This document shows positions 33,994-42,826 of a DNA stretch of 61,483 nucleotides, piece after piece (the first letter of the stretch is position 1; the number at the start of each line of letters is the position of its first letter). The stretch is from assembly GCA_900541865.1 (NCBI GenBank), contig UQLO01000013.1:1-61483 (forward strand), in the 5' to 3' direction. A model generated the notes under the pieces. The model ran no database searches. It had not been told where the DNA came from and saw nothing but the letters and a program-made list of their open reading frames with translations. The stretch is from an uncultured Porphyromonadaceae bacterium. GTDB lineage: Bacteria; Bacteroidota; Bacteroidia; Bacteroidales; Muribaculaceae. The translations under genes and the position numbers were made by a program.

Positions 33994-34482
33994 ATGATGG
34001 ATATTTTAGAAGATGCATTGTTTGCGGCAATAGCCGCTATCGGTTTCGCCGCCATCAGCCGTCCTCCGCGGCGCGCCTACATATGGTGCGGGGTGCTTGC
34101 GGCTGCAGGCCACTCCCTTCGCTACATACTGCTGCAGCCGGCTTTCGGAGGCAGCATGCATATCGTGCCGGCCACGCTGGTGGCAGCCTTCGCCGTGGGT
34201 ATCTTCGCCGTGCTCCTTTCGCAGGTTGCGCGCATGCCCGCCGAAACCTTTCTTTTTCCGGCGTTGCTGCCGATGATTCCGGGCATGTATGCCTACCGGG
34301 CTTTCGGAGCGATGGCCATGTGCGTGCTCCACGGCGGCCAGGCCGCTTCTTTCGGCCACAGCTTCTACCTGATGGCCTCGAACACTTTCACTTGCCTGTG
34401 CGTTTTGCTTGCAATGGTGGTCGGCGCCACCATACCCATATTTATGCTACGGCGCATGGCCTTCTGCGCAACCCGCAAATAG
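33994..34482 (+). CDS. threonine/serine exporter, ThrE C-terminal (YjjB-type) subunit
   Basis: This 162-residue protein has about five transmembrane helices and the family segment FPALLPMIPGMYAYRAF. It starts 10 nt after the first ThrE subunit, as expected for the YjjP/YjjB-type two-component exporter. It probably pairs with that protein in the inner membrane. Confidence 0.8.
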   Translation: MMDILEDALFAAIAAIGFAAISRPPRRAYIWCGVLAAAGHSLRYILLQPAFGGSMHIVPATLVAAFAVGIFAVLLSQVARMPAETFLFPALLPMIPGMYAYRAFGAMAMCVLHGGQAASFGHSFYLMASNTFTCLCVLLAMVVGATIPIFMLRRMAFCATRK

Positions 34483-34495
34483 AATTATATTTCCT

Positions 34496-35395
34496 ATGGA
34501 ACTACGACAGTTGAAATACTTTCTGGGCGTGGCCGACACCCTCAATTTTTCGGAAGCGGCCCGCCGGCTGTTCATCACCCAAAGCACGCTCTCCCAGCAA
34601 ATCAAACAGCTCGAGGAAGAGCTCGGCACACCCCTTTTCAGCCGGAGCAGCCACAGCGTGGCCCTCACCGAGGCCGGTGCGGAGCTTGTGGGCTGCGCGC
34701 GGCGAACCTTAGCGGAGGCCGACGCCTGCCAATCGCGCCTTGCCGACCTCGCCGAGCTGCGCACCGGCATGCTCAACATCGGCGTGACATACTCCTTCAG
34801 CCCCATTCTCACCGAGACTCTGGTGGAGTTCATGAAGATGTATCCCCGCATCAAACTAAACATCTACTACAAGCCCATGGAGGAGCTGATGGGCCTACTG
34901 CGCAGCCGACAGGTGGATTTCGCACTGGCTTTCAAACCGCTTCAACCCCAGGAGGGCATCGAAAGCCATATGCTCTTTCAGAATCGGCTGGCCGCCATTG
35001 TCCGCACCGGCCATAGCTTGGCCGAGCGCACCTCTGTAAGCCTGGCCGAGCTTGCGGGCTACGACCTGGCGCTTCCGTCGCGCGGCCTTCAGGCCCGCAA
35101 TGCTTTCGACCACGTCGCCGGGGCGCGCACCGACCTGCGCATACGCCTGGAACTCAACGAAGTGAATATCCTTCTGAAGCTACTTCGGGCCACTAACCTC
35201 GTCTCCGTGCTCGCCGAGGCTACAATCCACGCCGAAAGCGGCGTGAAAGCCATCCCGCTTGCACTTCCCGACAACGAAATGACCGGCTGCGTGCACACCC
35301 TCCGCGACGCCTACCGCAAGCGCTCCGCAACCGAGTTCATCCGCATGCTGGCCGACTCCATGGCCGTCCGCGACCGCCGCGACGCCTGGCTCTGA
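34496..35395 (+). CDS. LysR-family transcriptional regulator
   Basis: This 299-residue regulator has an N-terminal winged helix-turn-helix (residues 1-60: MELRQLKYFLGVADTLNFSEAARR, TQSTLSQQIKQLEEELG) and a periplasmic-binding-protein-like effector domain (about 90-290). It resembles CynR/CbbL-type LysR proteins. The effector cannot be read from sequence. It starts 13 nt after the ThrE C-subunit stop on the same strand, so it may control or be co-expressed with the exporter; LysR genes are more often divergent from their targets. Confidence 0.88.
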   Translation: MELRQLKYFLGVADTLNFSEAARRLFITQSTLSQQIKQLEEELGTPLFSRSSHSVALTEAGAELVGCARRTLAEADACQSRLADLAELRTGMLNIGVTYSFSPILTETLVEFMKMYPRIKLNIYYKPMEELMGLLRSRQVDFALAFKPLQPQEGIESHMLFQNRLAAIVRTGHSLAERTSVSLAELAGYDLALPSRGLQARNAFDHVAGARTDLRIRLELNEVNILLKLLRATNLVSVLAEATIHAESGVKAIPLALPDNEMTGCVHTLRDAYRKRSATEFIRMLADSMAVRDRRDAWL

Positions 35396-35497
35396 GCCGC
35401 CCCACTGATTTCGGCGGCGCAGGTTTTAAAAAAATTGCTCAAAAGTGAATTTTATAAAAAAAACTTGGCGAAAAGGTTCAATTAGCGGAAAATTTGC

Positions 35498-35505
35498 TAC
35501 CTTTG
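35498..35505 (+). promoter_or_regulatory. -7 element (TACCTTTG) for psd-pssA
   Basis: TACCTTTG matches TAnnTTTG 19 nt upstream of the psd ATG at 35525. Confidence 0.6.
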
Positions 35506-35524
35506 CATCTGTGTACCCCAAACA

Positions 35525-36223
35525 ATGGCGTCCATGAGAGTTAAAATCCACCACGAAGGAACCAACATACTGCTGACGGTCTTGGCTATCTTCCTGATAG
35601 TCAATGTTCCTTTGTGGATATGGGTAAGACCTCTTGTCTGGGCCATCGTCAGCACGGCCATCTGCGGAGTTTTCTATCTTCTTTTGGTCAATTTCTTCCG
35701 CTCGCCGCGCCGCATATTCCGCGGCGACCGCAAGAATGTGGTGGTGGCTTCGGCCGACGGCACGGTCGTTGCCCTCGAAGAAACCTATGAGCCGGAGTAC
35801 CTTAAGTGCCGCTGCATCCAGCTGAGCGTGTTTATGAGCGTGCTCAACGTGCATGCCAACTGGTTTCCGGTCGACGGCGAAGTAATCTACACCGCCTACC
35901 ATCCCGGGCGCTTCATGGCCGCCTATCTCCCCAAGAGCAGCACCGAGAACGAGCGCTCCACGGTAGTGATCCGCACGCCGGAAGGCCAGAAAGTGCTAAT
36001 GCGCCAGGTTGCCGGCGCCATGGCCCGCCGCATAGTCACCTACGCCCGCGTCGGTGAGGAAGCCAACATCGAAGACCATATGGGCTTCATAAAATTCGGC
36101 TCGCGAGTGGACATCTACCTGCCTTTGGGAACAGAAATCAACGTTAAAATCGGCGACAAGACCACCGGCGGCATCACCGAGGTGGGTCGCCTCCATCCAA
36201 CCGGTTCAAGCAGCGATGTTTAG
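35525..36223 (+). CDS. psd: phosphatidylserine decarboxylase
   Basis: This 232-residue pyruvoyl enzyme makes phosphatidylethanolamine from phosphatidylserine at the inner membrane. Two hydrophobic helices (about 14-55) precede the catalytic part: FFRSPRRIF, VVVASADGTVV, SVFMSVLNVHANWFPVDG and GFIKFGSRVDIYLP. The FGSR Gly-Ser is the expected self-cleavage site that creates the pyruvoyl group. It is the short bacterial/archaeal-type Psd. It overlaps pssA by 8 nt, so the two steps are co-expressed. Confidence 0.9.
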   Translation: MASMRVKIHHEGTNILLTVLAIFLIVNVPLWIWVRPLVWAIVSTAICGVFYLLLVNFFRSPRRIFRGDRKNVVVASADGTVVALEETYEPEYLKCRCIQLSVFMSVLNVHANWFPVDGEVIYTAYHPGRFMAAYLPKSSTENERSTVVIRTPEGQKVLMRQVAGAMARRIVTYARVGEEANIEDHMGFIKFGSRVDIYLPLGTEINVKIGDKTTGGITEVGRLHPTGSSSDV

Positions 36224-36917
36224 GAGAACCACCAACCAGCTACCAAACTCGGTCACCTGTCTGAATCTCATATCGGGCTGCGTGGCCATTTTCATGAGTT
36301 TCCACCTGCGCGAGGTCTTCGGCCCGCTCACGGGAGGCTCCTGGGCGCTTATTGCCATAGGTGCGGCCGCCGTGTTCGACTTCCTGGACGGCTTTACCGC
36401 GCGCCTTCTCCACAAGTTTTCGCCCCTTGGCAAAGACCTGGACTCCCTTTCGGATATGGTTAGCTTCGGCGTGGCTCCGGCCATGCTGGTGCTCAATCTG
36501 ATGTCGGACTTCGGCAATCCCTTCCCGATACCCTTCGGGGCGCTGATGATTGCGGTGTGCGGCGCCATCCGCCTTGCCACCTTCAATACCGACACTGAGC
36601 AGAGCGTCAATTTCCGCGGCTTGCCCATACCGGCCAACGCCATCTTTTGGATCGGCTTCTACGGCTGGGTGGAGAAGTTCGGCTATCCCGGCTACGGAGT
36701 GGTCTACGTGCTGGTGGTGCTGGTTTCGCTCGCCATGGTGGGACGGTTCAAGATGTTCTCCCTCAAATTCAAGAATTTCAGCGTGCGCGAGAATTTCTCC
36801 CGCTATGCCATAATCCTTGCGGCCATTCTGTTCGTTGTATTCAACGGGCTTTCCGGCCTGATGTGGACCATTTTGTTCTACTTCTTCCTCTCGCTTCTCA
36901 AGCGCAAGCATCTGTGA
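36216..36917 (+). CDS. pssA: CDP-diacylglycerol--serine O-phosphatidyltransferase
   Basis: This 233-residue multi-pass enzyme makes phosphatidylserine from CDP-diacylglycerol and serine, supplying Psd. It shows the CDP-alcohol phosphatidyltransferase signature across FDFLDGFTARLL...GKDLDSLSDM (about residues 50-77), with the expected Asp residues. About seven hydrophobic helices are visible. The start overlaps the psd end. Confidence 0.9.
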   Translation: MFRRTTNQLPNSVTCLNLISGCVAIFMSFHLREVFGPLTGGSWALIAIGAAAVFDFLDGFTARLLHKFSPLGKDLDSLSDMVSFGVAPAMLVLNLMSDFGNPFPIPFGALMIAVCGAIRLATFNTDTEQSVNFRGLPIPANAIFWIGFYGWVEKFGYPGYGVVYVLVVLVSLAMVGRFKMFSLKFKNFSVRENFSRYAIILAAILFVVFNGLSGLMWTILFYFFLSLLKRKHL

Positions 36918-37054
36918 GAGGCGCCGTTTCCGGGCCGTCGGCATGTTTGCAGCCCGGCAGGGAACTCCGCAGGTCCGTTATTCTCAAACCCTTGAGCTCT
37001 TTAGGCGCCCGACGCGGCGCAAGCTAAATAAAACACTCATCTCTCCGCACCAAA

Positions 37055-37444
37055 ATGTTTCAAATACTCCTTATAATACTCCTTCTTTTCATCGCGGTGC
37101 CCATCCTGACAGCCGTCTACCGCATATGGCGCTTTCAGCGGCGTATGCGGCAGTTTATGCAGGACCCGATAGGCACTGCTCAAAAGGAAGCTGAAAAGCA
37201 GCAGAAGCGCCGTTCGGGCGCCCGGGCCTCGACTGGCAATCCGCTTTTCGACTTCTTCGCCGGTCTTGGCGACTTGGGCGGCGACGCCGACCCCACACCC
37301 GCTCTGAAGAAAAAGAAGATTCCGGCCGACGTCGGCGAGTACGTCAAATTTACTGAAATCAAAGGCTCCGCCAAGCCCCACGACCCGGTGAAGTTCACCC
37401 GTGAGGAGCAGGTTGAGGACATAGAATGGGAGGACGTGAAATGA
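37055..37444 (+). CDS. DUF4834 family protein
   Basis: This 129-residue protein has one N-terminal hydrophobic helix (FQILLIILLLFIAVPILTAVY) and a charged tail. FRRMRQFMQDPIG-like and DVGEYVKFTEI segments fit the Bacteroidales DUF4834 family, of unknown function. Its TGA overlaps the next ATG by 4 nt (ATGA). Confidence 0.65.
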   Translation: MFQILLIILLLFIAVPILTAVYRIWRFQRRMRQFMQDPIGTAQKEAEKQQKRRSGARASTGNPLFDFFAGLGDLGGDADPTPALKKKKIPADVGEYVKFTEIKGSAKPHDPVKFTREEQVEDIEWEDVK

Positions 37445-38103
37445 CCGACGCAAAAGCTCTTTTCGCCTTCCTGGACGAGCTTAAGCTCAACAACGACCGT
37501 ACTTGGTTCGGCGCACACCGCGCCCGATTCGACGGCCTTCGCGCCGACTTCGTCGCCGACCTGCAGCGTATGATTAACGCCATGGCCGCCGGCGAGCCCT
37601 CCCTGCGCTATCTTCAGGCCCGCGACGCCATCTACCGCATCTACCGCGACACTCGCTTCTCGCCCGACAAAACGCCGTTCAAGACGTACTTCTCGGCCTT
37701 GATTTCACCGTCGGGACGCCACTGCGACCGCGCATGCTGGTATCTCCACGTCGGAGCCGACGAATGTGCGGTCTACGGCGGCGTGTGGACTCCCGAAGGA
37801 CCCATGCTCCGCAAACTCCGTAAGGCCATCGTCGACAACGTCGAGGAGTTTCGCGCCATTACCCAAACGCCTGATATAGAGCGCGAGTTCCCCGGATGGT
37901 ACGGGCGGCAGCTCAAAACCGCGCCTAAGGGCTACGACCGCGACCATCCCGACATCGACCTGCTGCGCCTCACCGAATTCGGAAAGTGCCACTACTTCGA
38001 CCGCAGCTTCTTCGAGCGGCCCGACTGGCCCGAAGAGGCCGCACGCTTGGCGCTGATGCTCAAACCGATGAACGATTTTCTAAATTACTCCATAGACGAA
38101 TAA
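37441..38103 (+). CDS. DUF2461 family protein
   Basis: This 220-residue cytosolic protein has the DUF2461 hallmarks LFAFLDELKLNNDRTWFGAHR near the start, YRIYRDTRFSPDKTPFKTYFSALIS near 65-90, and WYLHVGADECAVYGGVW. The family is widely conserved with no defined activity. Four-nucleotide overlap with DUF4834 suggests a coupled pair. Confidence 0.85.
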   Translation: MTDAKALFAFLDELKLNNDRTWFGAHRARFDGLRADFVADLQRMINAMAAGEPSLRYLQARDAIYRIYRDTRFSPDKTPFKTYFSALISPSGRHCDRACWYLHVGADECAVYGGVWTPEGPMLRKLRKAIVDNVEEFRAITQTPDIEREFPGWYGRQLKTAPKGYDRDHPDIDLLRLTEFGKCHYFDRSFFERPDWPEEAARLALMLKPMNDFLNYSIDE

Positions 38104-38129
38104 AAACCTCTCTCCAACCACAATTGACA

Positions 38130-39170
38130 ATGCCTTACAAGCTAACAGAAAAAAGAAGCAGCATGCTGCACGGCATTTTGCTGATTGCACTTTTTGCCTG
38201 CGCCGCCTTCTATATCGGCAGCGCGCAGATTTTCACCGAACTGCGTATCAGCCAGATGATAATAGGCATCGTGCTGGGTATGATCTACGCCAACAGCCTC
38301 CGCAACCACCTTCCCGAGACGTGGGTGCCCGGCATTCAGTTCTGCTCGAAGAAGATACTACGCCTCGGCATCATTTTGTACGGCTTCCGCCTTACTTTTC
38401 AGGACGTTATGGCCGTTGGCCTCGCAGGTATGCTCATCGACGTGATAGTAGTGACGGTGACCATCCTCGGCGGCGTCTACATAGGCAAACTACTTAAGAT
38501 GGACTCCGAGACGGCCCTGCTGACCTCTGTAGGCAGCGGCATATGCGGGGCGGCCGCCGTGCTCGGCGCGGAGGCCACCATCCAGCCCAAGAACTACAAG
38601 ACAGCGATAGCAGTGGCTACCGTGGTGATATTCGGCACAATAGCCATGTTTATCTACCCCGTTGCCTACCGAGCCGGATTCCTGGAGCTCTCCCCCGAGC
38701 AGATGGGCATCTTCGCCGGCTCCACCCTCCACGAGGTAGCACACGCCGTGGGTGCCGGCGAGGCCATGGGACCCGAAATAGCGCCCATTGCCATCATTGT
38801 CAAGATGATACGCGTCATGCTCCTCGTGCCGGTGCTTCTTGTGCTCGCCTTCTGGGTGGCAATGCGCGCCCGCAAGCAGGGTGGCACCACCTCCGGCGGC
38901 AAAATTTCCATACCCTGGTTTGCGCTGGGCTTCCTGGCCGTGATTGGGTTCAACTCTTTCAATCTGCTGCCCGTTGCCGTAGTGGAGGTCATCAACTACA
39001 TCGACACCTTCCTGCTTACCATGGCCATGGCCGCCTTAGGTGCCGAAACAAGCTTCGACAAATTCAAAAAAGCCGGCCCCAAGCCCTTTATCCTCGCCGC
39101 CATCCTCTTCGTATGGCTCATGGTAGGTGGCTGGGCAATGGCCAAATACCTCGCTCCCGTACTTCTTTAA
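38130..39170 (+). CDS. YeiH/UPF0324 family membrane transporter
   Basis: This 346-residue protein has about 10 hydrophobic helices and the family motifs MIIGIVLGMIYANSLRNHLP, GIQFCSKKILRLGIILYGFRLTFQD, SVGSGICGAAAVLGAEATI and GSTLHEVAHAVGAG. Members are annotated as putative sulfate exporters; the substrate is not secure. The ATG at 38130 (MPYKLTEKRSS) is chosen; upstream in-frame codons overlap DUF2461 coding. Confidence 0.85.
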   Translation: MPYKLTEKRSSMLHGILLIALFACAAFYIGSAQIFTELRISQMIIGIVLGMIYANSLRNHLPETWVPGIQFCSKKILRLGIILYGFRLTFQDVMAVGLAGMLIDVIVVTVTILGGVYIGKLLKMDSETALLTSVGSGICGAAAVLGAEATIQPKNYKTAIAVATVVIFGTIAMFIYPVAYRAGFLELSPEQMGIFAGSTLHEVAHAVGAGEAMGPEIAPIAIIVKMIRVMLLVPVLLVLAFWVAMRARKQGGTTSGGKISIPWFALGFLAVIGFNSFNLLPVAVVEVINYIDTFLLTMAMAALGAETSFDKFKKAGPKPFILAAILFVWLMVGGWAMAKYLAPVLL

Positions 39171-39188
39171 AAACCACTTTTTTCCGCC

Positions 39189-39950
39189 ATGTCCGACACC
39201 GCCAAGCCCTCCACCGACTCGCTGGTAATAATACCGATGTACAACGAGTGCGAGAACGCCGCCGCCATCATAGAGGCCGTGCTCGCCCTGCCGGTGGATT
39301 TCAATATATTAGTGATCGACGACGGTTCGCCCGACGGCACCGCCGACATCGTCCGCGGCAAGATGGCGGAGCATCCGGGACGCATCGAGCTCATCGAGCG
39401 CGAGGGCAAGCAGGGCCTCGGAACGGCCTACATCGCCGGCTTCAAGCATGCACTGCAGCGCGGATATGAGTTTGTGTGCGAGATGGATGCCGACTTCAGC
39501 CACAATCCGGACGACCTGGTGCGACTGCGCCAAGAGGTCGTCGACAAAGGCGCCGACGTAGCCGTCGGGTCGAGATATGTCTCCGGAGTCAATGTAGTCA
39601 ACTGGCCCATGGGGCGTGTGCTGATGAGCTATTTCGCCTCCAAATATGTGCGCGTCATCACGGGGCTGCCCGTCCACGACACCACGGCCGGTTTCGTAGG
39701 CTACCGCCGACGTGTTCTCGAGACTTTGCCTCTGGACAAGATAAAGTTCAAGGGCTACGCCTTCCAGATTGAGATGAAATTCACGGCCCACAAGTATGGC
39801 TTCAAGGTGGTCGAAGTGCCTATCGTGTTCGTAAACAGAGTGCTGGGTACCAGCAAGATGAACTCGGGAATCTTCGGCGAGGCCGTATTCGGTGTGATTC
39901 GTCTGAAATGGAACTCGCTCTTCAAGAAGTATCCCAAGCCTCAGGACTGA
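39189..39950 (+). CDS. polyprenol-phosphate mannose synthase-like family 2 glycosyltransferase
   Basis: This 253-residue GT2 enzyme probably transfers mannose or a related sugar from GDP/UDP-sugar to a polyprenyl phosphate at the cytoplasmic face. Motifs are VIIPMYNECENAAAII, ILVIDDGSPDGTADI, KQGLGTAYIAGFKHAL, EMDADFSHNPDDL, and DTTAGFVGYRR. There is no C-terminal transmembrane anchor. It begins 18 nt after the YeiH-like gene and 2 nt before pyrC. Confidence 0.85.
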   Translation: MSDTAKPSTDSLVIIPMYNECENAAAIIEAVLALPVDFNILVIDDGSPDGTADIVRGKMAEHPGRIELIEREGKQGLGTAYIAGFKHALQRGYEFVCEMDADFSHNPDDLVRLRQEVVDKGADVAVGSRYVSGVNVVNWPMGRVLMSYFASKYVRVITGLPVHDTTAGFVGYRRRVLETLPLDKIKFKGYAFQIEMKFTAHKYGFKVVEVPIVFVNRVLGTSKMNSGIFGEAVFGVIRLKWNSLFKKYPKPQD

Positions 39951-39952
39951 AC

Positions 39953-41281
39953 ATGCTCATTGTCAACGCCTCCATCGTCGCCGCCGATGGTATACGCCGC
40001 GACGGCTCGGTTCGCATCGCCGGCACCGACATTTCCGAGGTGCACTTCGGCGAGCCGCTTTCGCCCCGGCCCGGCGAAGAGGTTTTCGATGCCCGCGGCG
40101 GCCTGCTGCTGCCCGGATTGATCGACACTCACGTCCACTTCCGCGAACCCGGCCTGGAGGAAAAGGGCAGTATCGCCACCGAGAGCCGCGCAGCGCTCCT
40201 TGGCGGGGTAAGCTCCTTCGTGGATATGCCCAACACCAAGCCCGCAACCCTCACGCCCGAAGCCCTCGACGACAAATATCGCCGGGCCGCGGCAAGCTCG
40301 ATAGCAAACTACGGCTTTTTCTTAGGAGCCTCCGAGGATACCCCGGCCATTCTCGACTCCATACCCAGGCGGCGCTTGGCATGCGTGAAACTCTTTCTCG
40401 GAACCACAACCGGAGCCGTGGCGAGCCCTTCGCCCAAGACCCTCGACCGCATCTTCGCAATGTGCGCCGAGCGCAATCTGGTAGTTATGGTGCATGCCGA
40501 GGATGATGCCATTATTTCTACAAATGCCGAAGCCGCCATAGCGCGCTATGGCTCGCGTGAGCTCGTTCCTATCGACGAACACGCCGCAATCCGCAGCCGC
40601 GAGGCCTGCCTGCGGTCGACGGGGCGTGCTGTCGAGCTTGCCCTTCGCCACGGCACGCGACTGCATATCGCCCACGTCAGCACCGCCGACGAAGTACGCG
40701 AATTTTTGCAGCCCGGAGCTGTTGAAGGCAAGCAGATTACGGCCGAAACATCGCCGATGTATATGGATCCGGAGCTTTGGAGCCAACCGAGCTGGCGCAC
40801 AAAAATAAATCCGGCGGTGAAAACAGGAGAGGATGCCGAGGCACTGCGCAAGGCCGTCGCCGACGGGCGCATAGACACCATCGGCACCGACCACGCACCC
40901 CATCTTCGCGGCCACAAGGCCGGCGGGGCGCTCACGGCGGCCTCCGGCGCGCCCTCCATTCAGTTTGCGTTGCCGGTAATGCTGGAATATCTTGCGCCTG
41001 AGGTTGTTGTGCGTGCCATGGCTGCCAATCCGGCGGCACTTTTCGGCATCGACCTTCGCGGGAGCATAAAATCAGGCGTCAAGGCCGATTTAACGCTTGT
41101 GCAATCCCTCGGACAACTAATCCACGACGACAAAGTGGTCACTCCGGCCGGCTGGACGCCTTTCCACCGCCGTCAGGTCGGCAACAGCGTAACCGACGTT
41201 TGGGTCAACGGCGTTCACAGCTTGCGCTCGGGCGCCCTGGCGGCTGCCGGAGCGGCCGAAGAGCTGGTTTTCGGCTGCTGA
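39953..41281 (+). CDS. pyrC: dihydroorotase
   Basis: This 442-residue amidohydrolase cyclises carbamoyl-aspartate to dihydroorotate in pyrimidine synthesis. Metal-binding and catalytic motifs are DTHVHFREPGLEEKG near residue 58, VDMPNTKPAT, LHIAHVSTA and TIGTDHAPH near 300. It is the type I/PyrC-like long form. The ATG at 39953 follows the glycosyltransferase stop by 2 nt. Its 3' end is overlapped antisense by the end of the short minus-strand peptide gene. Confidence 0.92.
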   Translation: MLIVNASIVAADGIRRDGSVRIAGTDISEVHFGEPLSPRPGEEVFDARGGLLLPGLIDTHVHFREPGLEEKGSIATESRAALLGGVSSFVDMPNTKPATLTPEALDDKYRRAAASSIANYGFFLGASEDTPAILDSIPRRRLACVKLFLGTTTGAVASPSPKTLDRIFAMCAERNLVVMVHAEDDAIISTNAEAAIARYGSRELVPIDEHAAIRSREACLRSTGRAVELALRHGTRLHIAHVSTADEVREFLQPGAVEGKQITAETSPMYMDPELWSQPSWRTKINPAVKTGEDAEALRKAVADGRIDTIGTDHAPHLRGHKAGGALTAASGAPSIQFALPVMLEYLAPEVVVRAMAANPAALFGIDLRGSIKSGVKADLTLVQSLGQLIHDDKVVTPAGWTPFHRRQVGNSVTDVWVNGVHSLRSGALAAAGAAEELVFGC

Positions 41282-41403
41282 CCCACGGGTGCGAGCGGGG
41301 TGTGGCGTCCTTTGAGCTTGAACAGCAAGCCGTTCATTTCCAAAGGCGTCAGTCGGCGTGCACCCGCAATCTGCACGCGGGGTATATTCAACGGACTACT
41401 CAT
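41215..41403 (-). CDS. candidate short peptide downstream of the C39/VKOR gene
   Basis: This 62-codon frame starts inside the stop region of the C39/VKOR gene (8-nt overlap), suggesting translational coupling. The first 40 residues look designed: VQIAGARRLTPLEMNGLLF, then KLKGRHTPLAP. The LTPLEMNxLxF pattern recalls leader regions of Bacteroidales RiPP precursors (for example the GG-type rSAM-linked families). The last 22 residues lie antisense to pyrC's coding end, so they may be fortuitous. There is no cysteine, no double glycine and no signal peptide. Confidence 0.4.
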   Translation of the reverse strand: MSSPLNIPRVQIAGARRLTPLEMNGLLFKLKGRHTPLAPVGQQPKTSSSAAPAAARAPERKL

Positions 41404-42400
41404 TTTTCGGACCGGTTGCTTCGGCTACCGCTTCCACCGCCAGCACGGCCGCTACATAGCAGACCGCCAGCACCACCACCGGCATCAGCGGGGTGAGGGC
41501 ATGGTGGAACCAACCACCGAAAATTTCACAAACCAAGGCAACCCAAAGGCAGCCCTGCACCGTCAGACACAGCGTGCACCAAGCCCCGGCGCGGAATTTC
41601 TGATACCACACGCTCCAGAAGGAGAAGGGGCAGCACAGGGCGTTGCACACCGCCACGGCCGACGCATGCTCCGGGAAGACAAGCAGAGCCGCCAGCGAAA
41701 CTCCGAAGTAGGCCAACCCGACCTCGCTCCAGCCGAAAATGCCGAAGAAGCGCGAAGCCGACGTGCCCAGCACGGTGTGGCATCCGGCGCGCTCTATGAC
41801 GCCGCATATGGCATCGCCGGCATCTGAGCGGATGCCGGTGCTCTTGAGGGTGAGCAGATAGCTCGCGTAGAAACCCAGGGCGTCGACCGCCAGCACAGCC
41901 AACAGACTCCAGCTGCGGTAAATCTCGCCGCGAACAATCAGATAGACAGCCAAAAACGCCACACATGCCGCCAGCACCCAACGTTTGGCCTTGGTGGCAA
42001 AATCGACGAAGCGGTGCAGGCGCACCTCCGGCTCGGAAGCCTCCCCCGATGGGTATGCCAGAAGCACATTACCTCCGAAGCGGTCCATAAAGGTCGGAGT
42101 GTCGACGGTGCGCTCGCCGGTGCCGTCGCTGAGCAGCCAGGTGCCGTCGGAGCCGATGCGGTCGACCACGACAAAGGAGCAGCCGTACTGCGCCAGAAAT
42201 GGCGTGGGAATGGACGCTGCCGCCGACTTGTCGGTAAGCTCGTATGCCTCATTGTCCACACCGTATTTCTGGAGCAGTTTGCTCATGCCGAACAGCGACC
42301 GGAAGGGCATGGCCGCAAAGGCGGCGTCGGAGTAAGCCGCCGTGGCGGGCACCTGCAGCCGCTGCAGAAACTCAGTGAAAATGCTGTGTTCCTTGCTCAT
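41396..42400 (-). CDS. C39-like / vitamin K epoxide reductase fusion membrane protein
   Basis: This 334-residue protein joins an N-terminal C39-peptidase-like domain (about 5-130: PFRSLFGMSKLLQKYGVDNEAYEL, PTPFLAQYGCSFVVVDRI) to a VKOR domain with about five helices. The VKOR part has GWSEVGLAYFGVSLAAL, cysteines in the ICGVIERAGC segment, and a CTLC redox pair at C275-C278. VKOR domains oxidise thioredoxin-like partners to drive disulfide formation. C39 domains in such fusions are usually catalytically dead or leader-binding, and I see no canonical catalytic Cys here. It is preceded by a thioredoxin gene 20 nt away. Confidence 0.75.
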   Translation of the reverse strand: MSKEHSIFTEFLQRLQVPATAAYSDAAFAAMPFRSLFGMSKLLQKYGVDNEAYELTDKSAAASIPTPFLAQYGCSFVVVDRIGSDGTWLLSDGTGERTVDTPTFMDRFGGNVLLAYPSGEASEPEVRLHRFVDFATKAKRWVLAACVAFLAVYLIVRGEIYRSWSLLAVLAVDALGFYASYLLTLKSTGIRSDAGDAICGVIERAGCHTVLGTSASRFFGIFGWSEVGLAYFGVSLAALLVFPEHASAVAVCNALCCPFSFWSVWYQKFRAGAWCTLCLTVQGCLWVALVCEIFGGWFHHALTPLMPVVVLAVCYVAAVLAVEAVAEATGPKNE

Positions 42401-42420
42401 GCCGGTACCTTTTTGAGCCG

Positions 42421-42720
42421 TCAGGATGCGAACTGCTGTATTTTCTGAAGCAGGTCGTTGCCTTCCATCTCGCCGCTGTGGCGCCAAACGGGTTTGCCGT
42501 TCTGATAGATGATGAAGGTCGGAACCGACTCTGCACCGGCGTATTCGGCGGCAGCCTGATTTTGGTCGATATCAAGCTGATAGATCGGGACGGTCTGGCC
42601 GATAAGTTCGCGAACATCGGCAACCACGGGCATCATGCGCCTGCAATGAGGACACCACGATGCGTAAAACTCCACCAGGACGGTGGGAGCGCTCCCCACC
42701 AGAGAATCATAATCGTTCAT
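42421..42720 (-). CDS. thioredoxin
   Basis: This 99-residue thioredoxin-fold protein has the WCPHC active site at C23-C26 and the cis-proline segment SVPTFIIYQNG. No signal peptide is seen, so it is probably cytoplasmic. It is the first gene of the cassette with the C39/VKOR gene, so it is a likely redox partner of the VKOR CXXC. A longer in-frame start at 42942 exists but would read through the operator-like repeats. The ATG at 42720 is preferred. Confidence 0.85.
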   Translation of the reverse strand: MNDYDSLVGSAPTVLVEFYASWCPHCRRMMPVVADVRELIGQTVPIYQLDIDQNQAAAEYAGAESVPTFIIYQNGKPVWRHSGEMEGNDLLQKIQQFAS

Positions 42721-42826
42721 GTCGTCTTGTTTTTTGGTTTGAGGTACAAGTAAAACGCCGCGGCGCCTCCAAAGTTCGACCGAAACAGAGCTCGGAAGCG
42801 ATGTCAAGTCGGCCCTATAGGGGGCG

